From Marchantia polymorpha subsp. ruderalis (Eukaryota > Streptophyta > Marchantiopsida > Marchantiales > Marchantiaceae): a stretch of 64,000 bases of DNA. The notes beneath the pieces were generated by a model. That model was not told where the DNA came from and did no database searches. It saw only the letters and a program-made list of their open reading frames with translations. Of this stretch, positions 12,301-25,300 are shown piece by piece. Within the stretch, counting starts at the first letter, position 1; every line of letters starts with the position of its first letter. The stretch lies in assembly GCA_037833965.1 (NCBI GenBank), contig AP031355.1:27119501-27183500 (forward strand), written 5' to 3'. Both the position numbers and the translations under genes were made by a program.

Positions 12301-14063
12301 GAATGGGATCCAGTGAAGGAGCGATTCATGCGACAGCCCGCGAACGAAGGCGAGAGCAGGGAACGTTCGCGATGCAATCGCGCAGCCCTCGCAGACCCCG
12401 TAGCTCTGACCACAGGCAGGCTCGCATGCAGGCAGGCAGGCGGTCAGAAGTCCAGACCAGAACTCTGGCCTCCCTCCCTCCCTCCCTCGAGTCTGCTACT
12501 GCTGCACGCTGCGACTACTGCCTGCGCTCTCTCTAGCTACACTCGCTCGCTCGCTCCCTCCCCGCGCCTCCCTAACCCCCTCCCTCCCCAGCCTTCTCGC
12601 TCTGGTCTGTCTCTGATCGAGCGATTGATGATAATTTATCTAGCTGCCTGGCCGAACTGTCGCCCCCTGCTGCTGCGATCTGCAGCATCTGCTTCCTTCC
12701 TTCTTCCTCTTCCTTCTTTCTTTGAATTGTTGTCGTGCGGGTGGGTGTTCTCGAGCTGCTGTGCGTGCAGGCGGAGAGGCTGTAGAAGTGGGCGAAGGGA
12801 ATCCATGGCTGGCAAGAAGCCGTGAGAGAGTTGAGTAGGAGGGAGTCGTAATGTGCGAGACCAGTGCTAGCATTGTGTGTGAGAGCGAGAGGGAGCGAGT
12901 GACTGTGGTGGTGGCGGCGACGGGAGCTGATAATGCGAGAGGAGATTGAGAAACACAGCTGATAACAGTTGCATCCGGAGTCGGAGCTGAAAATGTTTAG
13001 TAAAAGATTTCAATAGCTCCTCTGTTTCTTCTCGTGCACAGGCAAGGTCCTGGTTCGCCTCCGCAATCGGCGCGCTTAGTCCCGCTTCCCTCGTCCTCGT
13101 CTTCTATTCTGCCCCTTTCTGGGCGGCGCCTGCGGTGAGAGCGCTCAGGACTTCCACAGCCGCTGCAGCTGAAGGGTGACTTCTGTTTTCTGTTGGTGAC
13201 TACCGGCTTCTCTTCCCCTCCCCGAATCCACCCCAGGTCGTGACACCTCACTGCGAGTCCACGCGCCCCGAGCACGCAAAGCTCTGGTTTCTGGGACTCC
13301 CTCCTATTTTTCAGCCTATTTCTCTGCGAGTGCTGGTGCTCTATCTATGTGAGGTGGTCATTTCGCTCCTCTTCTCCTCTATTTCTCTTTCTTCCTCTCC
13401 CGGGTGGTTTCTCTGCTGGTGAGCGCTGGCAACGCCCAGCCCTCTGTAGGCCAGCTTCGAGCCTCGAAGTGCTTGGAGATGATCCGAGAGCAGCTGTGCA
13501 GGTGATGAGAGTTTCGGGTGAACATGAGAATGCACTGTAGTGGGATGGTGACTTAAAGAAATTTTCTGCTGCTTTTGATCCGTTTCTGCGTCCAGAGATT
13601 CAAACACTGAAGCGAGGATGCTTCGAGGGCTGATGGACTAGTTTGCGGGTATTAGAGCAGGTAGATACCTCGGGGCTCTGTGCAGAGTAGAGCAAGGTAA
13701 TCGAAAGGACGACGAGGAGGAGACGGCAGTTCGTGGTCGCTAGATGGTGACGGTTGGAACAGGGTCAGTGCCCCTGCTCACAAATGTGTGCAAGCTGCGA
13801 TGTAGCTGATGTACAGAGGCTCAAGTTTGGGTCAATGCAGCCCACAGACAATGCAGCTGCATTTAGTGGACGGCAGTTGATGCTCGAGCAGCTGTGGGCT
13901 CGCGGGTCGTTCAGTATGAGAGTCTGTGGGGTACATACGACTCTTGGATTAAGAAGCTGGATATTTAGCGAAAGCAGACGGTGCCCCAACAATGCTGCTC
14001 CCGGACATCAACACATAGTCTAGTCTGTCGAAGGATACGAGGAAGCACTGGTGTCTGAGAGAG
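12301..14063 (+). promoter_or_regulatory. probable promoter and long 5' leader of the GHR1-like gene
   Basis: After the purine tract the plus strand flips to pyrimidine-rich, with (TCCC)n at about 12471-12487 and many CT stretches to 12740 and again at 13360-13400. The region is relatively GC-rich and joins directly to the GHR1-like coding start. Several upstream ATGs are present; one opens an 11-codon frame at 13524-13556, which could act as an upstream ORF if the transcript starts before it. The long open frames here (for example 12313-12825) are low-complexity and overlap on both strands. The transcription start cannot be placed from sequence. Confidence 0.45.
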
Positions 14064-17000
14064 ATGGGGACCTATCCTCGCCCTCCTTCACTCGGTCTTT
14101 CAGGAACTATGCGGAGGCTGTCCTTACTCGTTCTTCTCTTTTCTTACTTGACGCCTCTCCTCGCCGACCTCCCGCCGGCTCCCGACGCTCTCACCCTGCT
14201 TCAGTTCAAAGGGCAGTTGGTTGCGGATCCATCCGGGCGTGTGATTGATACCTGGAATGTGAACAACTTGGATGCCCAAGGATGCCCGCAGAATTGGTAC
14301 GGTGTTATCTGCTCAGACCAGGGAGCTGTTGTCGTCCTTTCCCTTGAGAATCTGGCCCTCCAGGGAGAGTTGAAGAGTGGTACGCTAGGAAATCTATCCG
14401 GGCTATTTTACCTCTCATTAGCTAACAACTCTCTCACCGGTACAATACCAGATGACCTCGGAAACCTCTCAGATCTTAAGGTTATGATTTTGTCCGACAA
14501 CCATTTCGAAGGCCCGATACCGCGGTCCTTTCTGCGACTTTCGCAGACATTGAATAATCTTTCGCTCGCCGGAAATAGGTTGACGGGGCCTATTCCTGAT
14601 GAACTAGGGGACATGTATCTTTTGACAGGACTTGACCTGAGCAGGAATCAGCTGACTGGGAAGGTACCTTCCTCTCTCGTGAAGCTGGAGTCATTGGTCG
14701 CTCTCAATCTGTCTTCAAACGTCCTCGATGGGAGCATACCAGGCGGCTTCTCAAACCTTGCCCAGTTGGAACGATTGGATTTCCACCAAAATCAGTTGTC
14801 GGGGAGCATAGACCCCACCTTACTGACTCTCAACAAGACTCGCTTTGTGGATTTGAGCTCCAACAGCTTCACTGGAGTGCTTCCCTGGCAAATGGAGGAA
14901 TATGTTCCGGTCTTCACAAGCGTAGAGCATGTCAATCTTAGTCATAACAAACTCTCAGGTTCATTGAGTACGGCCGGTGTCTTTTTCGCCGCCGCCTTGA
15001 AAGTGCTGGATATTAGTCACAATGAGCTCGCTGGAGAGCTGCCATCCTTCCAATATGTCACTTCGCTCACTTCGCTGAGGTTGGGGAGTAACGCTTTTAC
15101 CGGTTCCGTACCCGTCGCTCTGATAACAAACCCGTCTCAGCTTCTGGAGGAATTTGACATAAGCGGCAATCAACTGTCTGGTAAGCCTTCCACTCGGAAT
15201 CGTTTGATGCTCGTTGACGGACCATTTTGACCCACTCGCGAACACATAATACTAGCAGTCAAGTCGTGCTTTGTGACACTAGGACGTGCTTCATGCTTAC
15301 CTACGTACAAGTTTTGCCGCCTAGCCCCTTGGAGTTGGAAGTTTTTAGTATCCATGGATACTGAAATGCATTTGTTTTCAGATGTATCATTGGATACGTC
15401 TGAAAACTAGGTGACTGCTGGGAAGATGAACCTGCTTGTATATCGAACTCGTTGCTGTGCAAATATTTCGCTCCAAGGACCCGGTGGCACGCTTTACTAA
15501 AGTTTTACAGTGCCCCTCAAACTTGCCTTCGTTTGTCTCAAGAAAATTGTAATCAAGACGACTAATAACATCGTTTCGAACAAGGGTACCAGAGATGCGA
15601 GCCCATTTGCATTCTAAATCTGCTGAAGAACTTGCGTAGTACAACTTAGCCAAGGGAGGTCTCACAATGCCTGCCTCTAGTTATCTTTCGTCCCATAACG
15701 TATGCGGTAGGAATCTTGTTCCACTCTTTTCTGGTTACTCTGGCCCCCGATATGTGTGTTCTACTCCTCGTTAATGCCGCTCCGAAGCGCGTAAGCAAGA
15801 TATGTACTTTGAGGGCTGCCTTCGATGGAACGCGCCTCTCGACATGAAGTCGCAAAAATCTTATTCTAGCTTGTTTTGTTCATGTGCAGGTCCTATCGGA
15901 ACGATCACATCGCAAAACCTCAGAAGACTCAACCTTTCTAACAACAGGTTCACTGGCAAGTTACCGGAACAGCTTGGAGAGTGTGAATTAGTGGATTTAA
16001 GTGGAAACGGCCTTTTTGGAGATCTTCTGGCGATGCAAAATTGGGCTCAAAGTCTGAAATGGCTTGATTTGAGTAGTAATCAGCTGGTCGGAAACCTACC
16101 TGAAATGGTAGTGAATAATCTTTTCCGCTTGACTCACTTAAACCTTTCCCACAATAGGCTTACAGGTGCAGTCCCATCAGAATATGGGTCATCTCGTAGT
16201 CTCAAGAGTATTGACTTGAGTTACAACCTTCTCGAAGGGGAGACGCCTCCGGATTTGTTTTATGCATCGATCAGCGACCTGCTACTTTCAAATAACCGAC
16301 TGACAGGGCCAATACCACTTCCAGATGCTTCTACTTCCTCTCCTGGAAACAATCTTACAAGCTCACCTTCCAGATACGCACAGGCAGATACGCGACCGAT
16401 GTCACCACTTGAAGTATTAGATCTGTCAGCAAACAACCTTGTCGAAAATATACCTGACAGGATTGGATCTTTGGTCAATTTGCGGATCTTGAAGCTCAGT
16501 ACTAATCGTCTTACTGGCACACTACCTGACACCCTAAGCGAACTGAAGCAACTGCAGACCCTTGATTTCTCAAGAAACCAACTGTCTGGACCCTTACCCG
16601 ATCAGCTTCCTTCTAGTCTAGTGGCCTTGAACCTCTCTAACAATCACTTCACTGGGACAGTTCCCATGAACCTTACAAGATTCGGTGAATCGGCATTTTC
16701 TGGGAACGAAAAGCTCCAATGGCCACTCATCACCCCGCCGCCTGGGCGTTTCCCTGGACAAGTGAACATTACACGTAGTGGTAGCAAGATGAGTTCAGGA
16801 GTTAAGGCTGGGCTGATAGGAGGCTGCACTGTGGGGGCAGCCCTCGTCGTTGGTATCTGCTTGTTCGTCTACTTCAGGAGTGTTGCAAAATCTAACGATA
16901 CGTCCCCTGGTTCCGAATTTGGTGGGAGCAAAGGATTCGAGAGATGTGGCAGACCTGGACGAGACTCCACAATCGAATTCGACGCCGACGTGGAGAGGTC

Positions 17001-18683
17001 CACACTCAACTCCTGCACACCCGTGGCTGCGGTGAAAGGTGCTGCGGCTAGAAGAACGCGTGGAATTCCGACTGAAAACGGTTCGTCTCCGGATGTCAAA
17101 ATGGAAGAGGGTGATATAATCGGTGGAGGGTTGTTAGTGAGTCGGGGCCATCGGCTCCCATCCGTGACCGAGCGGGATGTCTTGTCTCCCGAGCATCCTC
17201 TTGTTACGAAGGTGTCGCCAGAGCATCCTGTTGATATGAAATGCACTGCAGCCCCTGCCCATCTCGTAGGCGATGTATATTTCTTGGACAAGTCAGTGGT
17301 GTTCGGTGCCGAAGACTTGTCAAGTGCCCCGGCCGAGATTCTGGGCAAGAGCAGTCATGGAACGTCTTACAAGGCAGTTCTCGAGAATGGACGCGTGCTT
17401 ACTGTCAAGTGGCTGAAGGAAGGTCTCGCGAAATGCAAGAAGGACTTTGCCCTGGAAGCGAGAAAGTTTGGCAGCGTGAATCACCGTAATGTGGTCTCCT
17501 TGAGGGGGTATTATTGGGGTCCACAGGAGCATGAGAAGCTTCTTCTGTCCGACTACATTGAGGGTGGAAGCTTAGCAGGACGCCTCTCCGGTGAGTACTT
17601 CAGTGCAAAGCCATTAGACGGCAGTGTTTCTCGCTTCCACATATTATGGTATCTACTCGTATATGGTTGTGCATGAATGTGTCGCCTATGTACAATGTGT
17701 TATCCTGCAAGGAGTCTTGTTGGCCTGGAGTTTTCCTTGCAATTGAATCCTGTGTCAAAAGTAGAAACATAGCCCTCTATGTTATAAAATCTCCTATTTA
17801 TAACTTGAGGGCTTGGTGTCGATGATTCAGAGGTAAACGATAACCAAGGCAACGATCCTGCTTCATGTAATCTGGCACCAGATCTGAACCATATAACTGA
17901 ACGGGGTAAAAATGCAGACCTTGCGTGTGTTCAGTAGTCTTTCAGTTGGAGTTTCTGAAGCGTTATTGCTGTCGTTTCGAAAGAATTTTTCAATGCGTGT
18001 TCCATGATGTTGCTTCAGAATTTTAAAGTCTGGGCAGTTGGTTTCCTCGCTGATGAATGTTGTTGTGCACAGAGAGTTCAGGGAGAAGATATCCACCCCT
18101 CCTTTGGCATCAACGACTTCAGATAGCTGTAGATGTTGCTCGGGGACTCAAGTATCTGCACGAGCAGCACCATTGGCCTCATGGGAACCTGAAAGCCACG
18201 AATGTGCTACTCAGAGAGGAGCCTAATTTTCAAGCTTGCCTCTCGGATTTCAGCCTCCATCGCCTCATGACTTCTGCTGGCACCATAAACCAACTTTTAA
18301 ACTCGGGTGCACTAGGCTATCGTGCACCTGAACTTGCAGCGGCGAAAAAGCCGAAACCCTCACTTAAATCAGACGTGTTTTCTTTCGGTGTCATCTTGAT
18401 GGAGTTGATCACAGGTAAAAGTGCAGGAGAAATTATATCGGGCAGCATAATATCTGGCAGCTCAGGCGTGGTGGATTTGCCAGATTGGGTGCGCCTGATG
18501 GTTCGTGATGGCCATGCTATTGACTGCTATGATACAGCTTTAGTAGGGGTGGATAGAGATCTAGAGCCCCCTAAGGGGATCGAAGACATGCTCACTATTT
18601 CTCTCAATTGCGCTGCTTCTCAATCATCCAGGCCTAGCATTAGAGTTGTTTACGAAGAGCTTGCTGCCATTAACCCTGATTGA
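14064..18683 (+). CDS. GHR1: GHR1-type leucine-rich-repeat receptor pseudokinase, 3 exons
   Basis: Exons 14064-15180, 15890-17590 and 18073-18683 join in phase to 1142 aa. A second Met at 14109 (residue 16) directly starts a good signal peptide and may be the true start. Order: signal peptide; LRR N-terminal cap ending in a Cys-containing NWYGVIC; about 20 LxxLxLxxN-type repeats to about residue 640; transmembrane helix at about 679-701; juxtamembrane linker; kinase-like domain from about 857. The kinase part carries LGKSSHGTSYKA, VKWLKEG with the ATP-site Lys (about 880), RGYYWGPQEHEKLLLSDYI and YRAPELAA, the signature of Arabidopsis GHR1 (At4g20940). HRD is replaced by HGN (976-978) and DFG by DFS (998-1000), so it should be catalytically dead, as GHR1 is known to be. 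In Arabidopsis GHR1 acts at the plasma membrane in ABA/H2O2 guard-cell signalling; the role here is inferred. Orthology is very likely, but a close paralogue is possible. Confidence 0.92.
15347..15407 (+). repeat. palindrome and stem-loop inside intron 1 of the GHR1-like gene
   Basis: Positions 15347-15362 are a perfect 16-bp palindrome (agtatccatggatact). Just after it, 15374-15388 and 15393-15407 pair over 15 bp with a 4-nt loop; the single non-Watson-Crick position would be a G-U pair in the transcript. Both lie in the 709-nt first intron. They could be a relic of a small foldback insertion. Confidence 0.7.
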
Positions 18684-20320
18684 CCAATCGAATTTTCGTA
18701 CTGTAGGAGTAAAATGTCATCTGTAAAATCAATGTAAAGTGCAAAATTCAAAGAAGTCTTTGTACAGGCTTCAGAAAGGTTCTGGGGAGGACAAGGGGCA
18801 GGGCATTCATGATTTAGGTAGGTTAATTGGTTATTAATTGGACGAGTCCTGAATTTATTGCGGCATTGGGTCAGGGATAGCGAAGTGCCTCATTAATGTA
18901 GAGGGATGTAGAGAGTTTAGCACATTGTTATGTGCAGGTCTTCCTCTCTTGCTCTCGTTTGCTCCTCTCTTTTCACACATACACACAGACGAGGCTGTAG
19001 CCACAAGGCTACCCTGAACTATAATGCTGCAATTGTCTTCATATCTATTGCACATCTTTGGCATGAAATGTTGGGTGCAATTTGTAACGGTAAAAGCTTT
19101 CTTCACTCTATGCCTTTTTTCTGTTTGCCTTCCTTTTTCTGTGTGTACCTTCCTGTCGCTGTCTTATTCCGGGGAATCGACCACGTCACATCTCACGTCA
19201 CGTCTCACGAATTCGTCTTAGACGGCGCCTCCCTCAAACGAGTCCTGAAAGGCTGTTTGTGTTGCGTATTGACTTTTGGGCGCATACCCTCCCGTTATTA
19301 GTCGTCCCTACATGGTGGAATAGCTAAGTCTTTCCTTGCCAGTGGTTTTCCTGATGACTCATTTTGCAATTATCCACCTTTTTGGCGAGGTTATATTGAT
19401 ATTTTGGATTTTATCGTTTACCTGTTCACTTCAGGGTGCTTCTGTTTTCAGGACTGTCTGTTATCTCTCAGAAAGGACGACTAGTGACCCAATTATATTT
19501 ACAGAGCAGACCAGGGTTCGTGAATACTGTATCAGAGCAGAAAGGTATTTTCTAGTCTATCTAGTATAATCTCGTCTATCTATAGTCTATGTGAAGTTTG
19601 AGTCCGGCTCGGAAGGTCCAATTGCAGCGACCACGGCGGAGGAGCTCGCAAATTCTACTCCGAACGTGAAAATTGCATGTGGCGGTGTAGCTTTTCCATA
19701 CATCGGAAGTAGCGATATCTTTACCTTCGTTCACTTGCAGATTTCTTTCACTGACGCAATTCTTGCACTTCGTATATGAGGAGTGAATTCTGCTAGGCAA
19801 GTCGCACCGGATTACGTCAGAGTTTTCTGGAATCTTCTGGGACTTGAGGAAGTATACTCAGCCTCGTTGAAGATGGTAGCGTTCGCGTTCTCCTGTGGTG
19901 TCTTCTGTCACCGATGACGTAATATCATACGCATAATCAATTTTACAAAACCCGAGCTGTTCCAGATCAATTGAAGTCTAACGATTAGATACGTTGCCTT
20001 CAGATCTACCATTAATTTTCATTGACTGCCGCCGCTACCTCCCCTTTTTGTACAAGTAGTCGTAAAGTCTCTTCTTCGGCCACGGCTCAGTCCTGACACC
20101 CTGTGGGTATGGAGAAGACTTGCATGATACTGAAGATGATCTTCTGGGTCAAACCAGACGATTCTGTGAGTGTAATCAAGCTGTAAGCTTGACTATTCAC
20201 AGCTTGACTGTTGTCCAGCGTACAGGTTACAGCGATAATGCAAAGGACGGGTTAATAACCCAGTCGACGGCCACCGTTATCACTATCCGGAGTTGAATTG
20301 AATCGCGCAAGCCCTATCCC

Positions 20321-20334
20321 GGTGACCGGTCACC
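20321..20334. repeat. 14-bp perfect palindrome ggtgaccggtcacc
   Basis: This is a perfect self-complementary sequence in the GHR1-MurC spacer, within a locally GC-rich patch. Such dyads can be sites for dimeric DNA-binding proteins, but no assignment is possible. Confidence 0.6.
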
Positions 20335-20817
20335 CAGGCGTGCAGGCCGCCGGCGTGAGGGACTAACTCATGCGCAGAAGGCGAACTGAAATTGTAATCT
20401 TACAACTCTCTCTGAAGAAGACGTAAGCTAAGAGGAAAATTTACTTCGAATCTGCACCCTCCAATCTGCTTCGACCAAATAGCCATGCAGCCCAGATAAA
20501 TTGATGTCTCCAATCTTGCGGGTTGAGCAGGGTTGAATTGGATTTTGGCCAATGTGAGATTGCTGCCTCAGGTGGAAACAAGATCATTATCTTCGTTTAC
20601 CCACTCACAAACCGAGTTCTGTGAACTGAGCGTCGGAAATACACTGGACCAGCGTAAGCCAGGGTTATCAACCGGAACAAGTGACCCCAACGACGAGCAT
20701 TCTAGGTAAAAGGTCAGTGACAGCGAGAGTACATGGGGTATGAACAAGCATCTTAAGAGCGACGAACGATACAAGCTACGAGGCGAAGCTCGCGACGACG
20801 GAAAACTGAACCACGCC

Positions 20818-20848
20818 GATTTTGTGACGAATCTGTCGTCACAAAATC
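20818..20848. repeat. perfect 13-bp stem-loop
   Basis: Arms 20818-20830 (gattttgtgacga) and 20836-20848 are exact reverse complements separated by 5 nt. It stands alone in the spacer, about 1.5 kb upstream of MurC. Its function is unknown. Confidence 0.75.
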
Positions 20849-21538
20849 TAGTTCAGGGAATTGAAACTGTCATCAGTCGAGAGTAGAGTCTCTCCACTGC
20901 AATTAAGTGCACCCTTTATGGTCGAGCGAGGTTTGAAACGCAATGCATTTCTGCCAGAAGCCGCGCCGAAGGAATAAGAGGTTTTATTGGTTAATACATC
21001 ATGTTCCGATAAATTTAGTAGTACTGTACTCTCGAAGAATCAAGATTCTCAAACTCCGCAACACACTTCCAGATTCATAAAATTGCCGTCTAGATTGCTA
21101 CATTAGAACAAAGCATTGTTTAATGAGACCAAAATAGCAGCAGAATGAAAGATTCAGCTCTTTCGAACGAAAGCTCAGATTCGGATGAAAACTGTTGAAC
21201 CTGATTCCCGTTACCTCATCATGGAGATTGCGCCTTTCAAGAATTATAAGGTCTGTCGGTTTCTTTGTTGAAAAATCGAACAACCCCGGAAGAGTCATAA
21301 CAGCGTAATCCTGCCTGTTAGAGATGGAGAGAGCAGAACTGTCATCACACGTTCGAGCACTTTGCTCCTCTCGGGTCTCGGCGCATAAGCATCAGTGGAA
21401 ATATGGATCTCGTAAGCGCTGTTCAGTGCAAATTTGGCAGAGCAGCGAAGGCTTGAAGGATCGCCCCCTGCTCTGCACGGAAGACACCCTAGAGTCCACA
21501 AATCCATTCGGAAGCTCATCGCCTCCTCCTCTTGCTCT

Positions 21539-21548
21539 GCCACGTGTC
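21539..21548. promoter_or_regulatory. G-box/ABRE-like element gccacgtgtc
   Basis: It contains the palindromic G-box CACGTG within ACGTGTC, the classic plant ABRE/G-box core bound by bZIP and bHLH factors. It lies about 790 bp upstream of the MurC start codon, a plausible promoter position. Activity is inferred only. Confidence 0.4.
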
Positions 21549-22336
21549 AAATAGGGTCCGTCTCTGCTTCCAGCTCCTGGATGATGGAGGCAGCAGGTGT
21601 GCTGCCCAAGCTTTGCACAACGTTTGTGAAATCGACGAACGAGGACCGCTCGATGACTGCGTTCGAGTGTCTCTCAGTCTGGTACGGCCATGCGCGCAGC
21701 TCAACGTCCCTCTGAATTCGAGGTGGCCGGACAAACTGGCGGCAAGCGTGTCCTCTGCTCTGAATTCGAAAATTTCCCCATATAGTGTTCAAATTGAGAG
21801 CGTACGGATTGCTCTTGAGATGACATCCTTGGCCAGTGGAGAATTTCTCTGTTTTGACGATGGGATTTGAGATTCTCCCCATGAATTTGGGTCGACATTC
21901 TATGTAGTAACGCACTAGACGTGATGCATCTAATTAGTGCTCTTGCAGCGATGTACAGGGACGAGCAACCTGAATTCGTGCGGTTTTCAAGGGAGTGTGC
22001 GTTGACAAGATCTGCAGCAACTTGTAATTTGAAATTGGTGCGTGGAATGATGAAATTCTTTGGGTTGTTTCTGTGTACACGGCATCGAGTTTTCTAGTGG
22101 AGTTGCCATGATTGCATTATTGTTTCCATTTACCTCGTATCAGGAATTAGGGGCAATACTTGTTCATGCTTTTCTCTTTTGTTTTTATTACGCCGCGAGA
22201 CCATGAGGATGTCCTAAGCTGCCGGAAGAGTGCTTGTGGCTTTGGATGTGCAGATCGTTCCTACCATTGTACACTAGTTAATGAGTATGAGCCGGATGCA
22301 GCTATATAGTATGTAGCTGTCAATTGGTTTGTAGTT

Positions 22337-25300
22337 ATGGCTGCACTCACGGCAGTGAACTGCAAGCTTTCCGTCCATGACTCACTTGGACTCGGAGAAG
22401 ATTATTACTTGGCCAGACAAAGGGCACCTTGTGTTCGAAAGATTGACTCCTCTTGTAAGTTTGACCAGAGAAGCCAGCATTGGTCGGCGATGAAACTCTT
22501 GAGCGGGAATCAGACTACGCGGTGTTGTTTACCCTGTGTTTATTTCTCCACAGTAGTTGATGGATTGAAGTCAGGAGGTGAAATATATTTTCGTTCTCAA
22601 AACTGGCCGAAGTACGGATCGAAACATGGCAAAATTGAGGTGACCGTTAGGACGGTCGAGAGGGGTCGCACAGGATTTCATTGGATACACAGGCTTCGAA
22701 TCGGTTCTTTTAAAGTATCAGTTGGTTTCCAGCCAAGGATCTCTCGCAAAGTTTTGAAATGCACCGCAGCTGTAGATGGAGATGGATCTTCCAAAGATCG
22801 TTCTGTCCATTTTATTGGGATTGGCGGCTCGGGTTTGTCAGCTCTTGCTTTATTGGCTCTACAGCAGGTATTGTTCCTCCTCCCAACTCTTACTTTTCCC
22901 TGAAATAAACGAGCATGTTTAGAACCTACAAATTTGACGTCTGAAACTTGCTGTCGCGTGCACTTTTTTGATCGTTTTCCTGAATTGGACGGAGGTCTTC
23001 GGTTGTGTCCCCAAATACTTCTTTCATATTGGACTTTAAGCCTACAGCAATGAGTAAAGAGATACTGGTGCCGAGGAAGAACATCTTTTAGCTTATGCCT
23101 TCAAGTACTCTCCCTGCTCATTTTTTTGTTGGGTTTCATGGATAGGGTCGTTAATATCCGGGTCTTGTTGATTTATTAAACTGCATAGATTGGAGATCAA
23201 TTCTGATGCCCTTTCTATTACGTTCTTTCCTTTATCTTGAGAGCGCACAGTGCCCTTTCGAATTGCTACGTGTGATGAGGAATCTTGTGATCATGTTTTG
23301 GTGATGGCAGGGATGGAAGGTTAGTGGGTCAGATGCCACTTTCAACGAACGACTGGAGAAGCTGAAAGCAGCAGGAGCAAGAGTGTACGTTGGTCATGCA
23401 GCAAGACATGTGGTCGATACACCGAATAATTCACCCCCAGATGCAGTCGTTGTCTCTAGTTCTATTCCAGTTAACAATGTGGAGGTAGAGGCTGCTCAGG
23501 CTCTCGGCGTACCAATGTAAGTCAGTAATTTCGTACAACATGTTCACAACATAAACAATCGTGGATACTACCAACTTGGAATTGTCCTGCCTCATGCGTC
23601 CAGTCGATTTTGGCACATTATCAGATTCACTTGCAAGAGATGTAGAAGTAGGGAATTTATTTTCTTTGTTTTGGTCATGGCACCATGATTTCAGACGACT
23701 TGCAAACACGTCAATTTAGATGCAATATCTCCCGAAACGTGTATTTTTGGAAACTGGACCAATTGTACGTGGACGTACAATTGAATGTTACTAAACCAAA
23801 ACAATATGGCGAGGGTTGTCCTTTGTTAAACAAGCATGAGGTCATTGGAGGAGATTGTTGATGACTTGGGGCTCGAAACTAAAGCATCTCGTTTTACAGA
23901 TACAAGAGGGCCGATTGGCTTGGAAGAATTACTGAAGGCTATGAACTCCTTGCTGTGGCTGGTTCACATGGTATTTAGAATATGCCTACTTCCCCGACGT
24001 TGAAACTCCCGGGAAATATTGTGGAAAGGAACAAAATGTTTTGAAGACTAGTAGATATTGAGTAGTTCGTTATTCCCATGTGTTCAACTTCTGAAGGACA
24101 ATTCTTCTAAAATCCTTGACTGGTTTGATTATGTAGGAAAGAGCACCACTGCCGCCATGCTAGCCATTATCTTGACAGAACTGGGACATAACATAACCGC
24201 CATTGTTGGGGCTGAAGTTCCTCAGGTAATATTTGATATAATCATTCCAAAACCTCTGATCAGAGTGCAAGAAGAAGCAATTTGCTCATATTGAAACTTC
24301 AGCAAACAATGAAGTCCTCCAGAGTTTGCAGACTGTTTGTATGAAGGAAACCGTCTAGCTGTATGTTGAAGTCAGCTGTGTTGCTAACTTGACGCCACAA
24401 TTCAAGATATTAATCCGATGATTGCAAAGATGGTATATTTTGATTATGAATTTGGAAATTTCATATCATGAAGTAAACTTCATGCCGATGGGAACTTATC
24501 TGTTTTCCTCCCTCTTTTTGTAGTTTCCAGGTGGTAGCAATGCAATTTGTGGCCGCGGGCAACGCTTTGTTCTAGAGGTTGGACTTTCACATTGAGTGGC
24601 TCAAGAATGTGCCACATTTCGATCTGTTTCAACATGTTTATTTTGATGTAGTCTGCGTCAGGTTGCTGATGTAGGATTCACACGTTTTGAAGGAACTCAG
24701 CGAGTCACTTGCTAGATGTGATGACAATTAAGGACGAAAACCTCCCGTGATCCTCGCACATTCCTGAAGTGAAGACAGGCCTGTTCTGTTGGAAAATGAC
24801 TTAGTGCAAGTTGCACAGTGTTACAGGCCGACGAATATGATGGTTGTTTCTTGGGTGTTGCACCTTCTTTAGCAGTTGTGACGAACGTTGAGTGGGAGCA
24901 TGTGGACTTCTTCCCTGATGAGGTATTTGTTCTAATATTATGTCTGCAAATTTAAGCACCAGTATCATACAGAGATTAACAAACCTAAATCTGTTACGTA
25001 ACTTCGCTGAGCACATATGGCGGTTTTGAAAGTCAAGCCGGGGTTGATTTGTGTTATTTACTCTTTTGCATCACAGCTTTATTGTGATGCCCATTACGGC
25101 AATTAATATATAAGTTGGGAAGACATGCTAAGATTTGTTGAAATTACAAAGATGTGGGACAGTGCAGGCATCTGTGAGAAAAATCTTCAGGCAATTTGCA
25201 CTACGAATAAATCCAGGAGGTACCCTTGTGGTATGTGGTGACACGTAAGTCCGTTCATTACTACTTCCTCACCTCATTGGGCACAAGTTTCGCAAACATT

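Larger units (their letters stand above)
18684..21538. other. intergenic region between the GHR1-like and MurC genes
   Basis: The first 100 bases contain two TGTAA elements near 18720-18735 that could serve polyadenylation of the GHR1-like transcript. The remainder has only short overlapping open frames on both strands. A minus-strand frame of 82 codons (21543-21295) with an ATG faces away from MurC; I recognise nothing in it and rate it below 0.2 as a gene. Confidence 0.4.

Noticed and set aside
12313..12825. 170-codon plus-strand ORF, with similar frames at 11856-12206 and 12413-11973
   Set aside because: Low-complexity products of GA- and CT-rich microsatellites, with long frames open on both strands at once; no domain and no conserved pattern.
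14064..15230. A 388-aa stand-alone LRR protein ending at the in-frame stop at 15228-15230
   Set aside because: A GT donor at 15181 follows the LRR codon exactly, and the next LRR and kinase exons join in phase; the last 16 codons are intron read-through.
16869..17348. 159-codon minus-strand ORF within GHR1-like exon 2
   Set aside because: Lies wholly inside a well-supported coding exon and has no domain of its own.
21532..21915. Overlapping 112- and 122-codon ORFs on opposite strands upstream of MurC
   Set aside because: Neither shows a motif; mutual overlap and the position in a likely promoter/leader favour chance.
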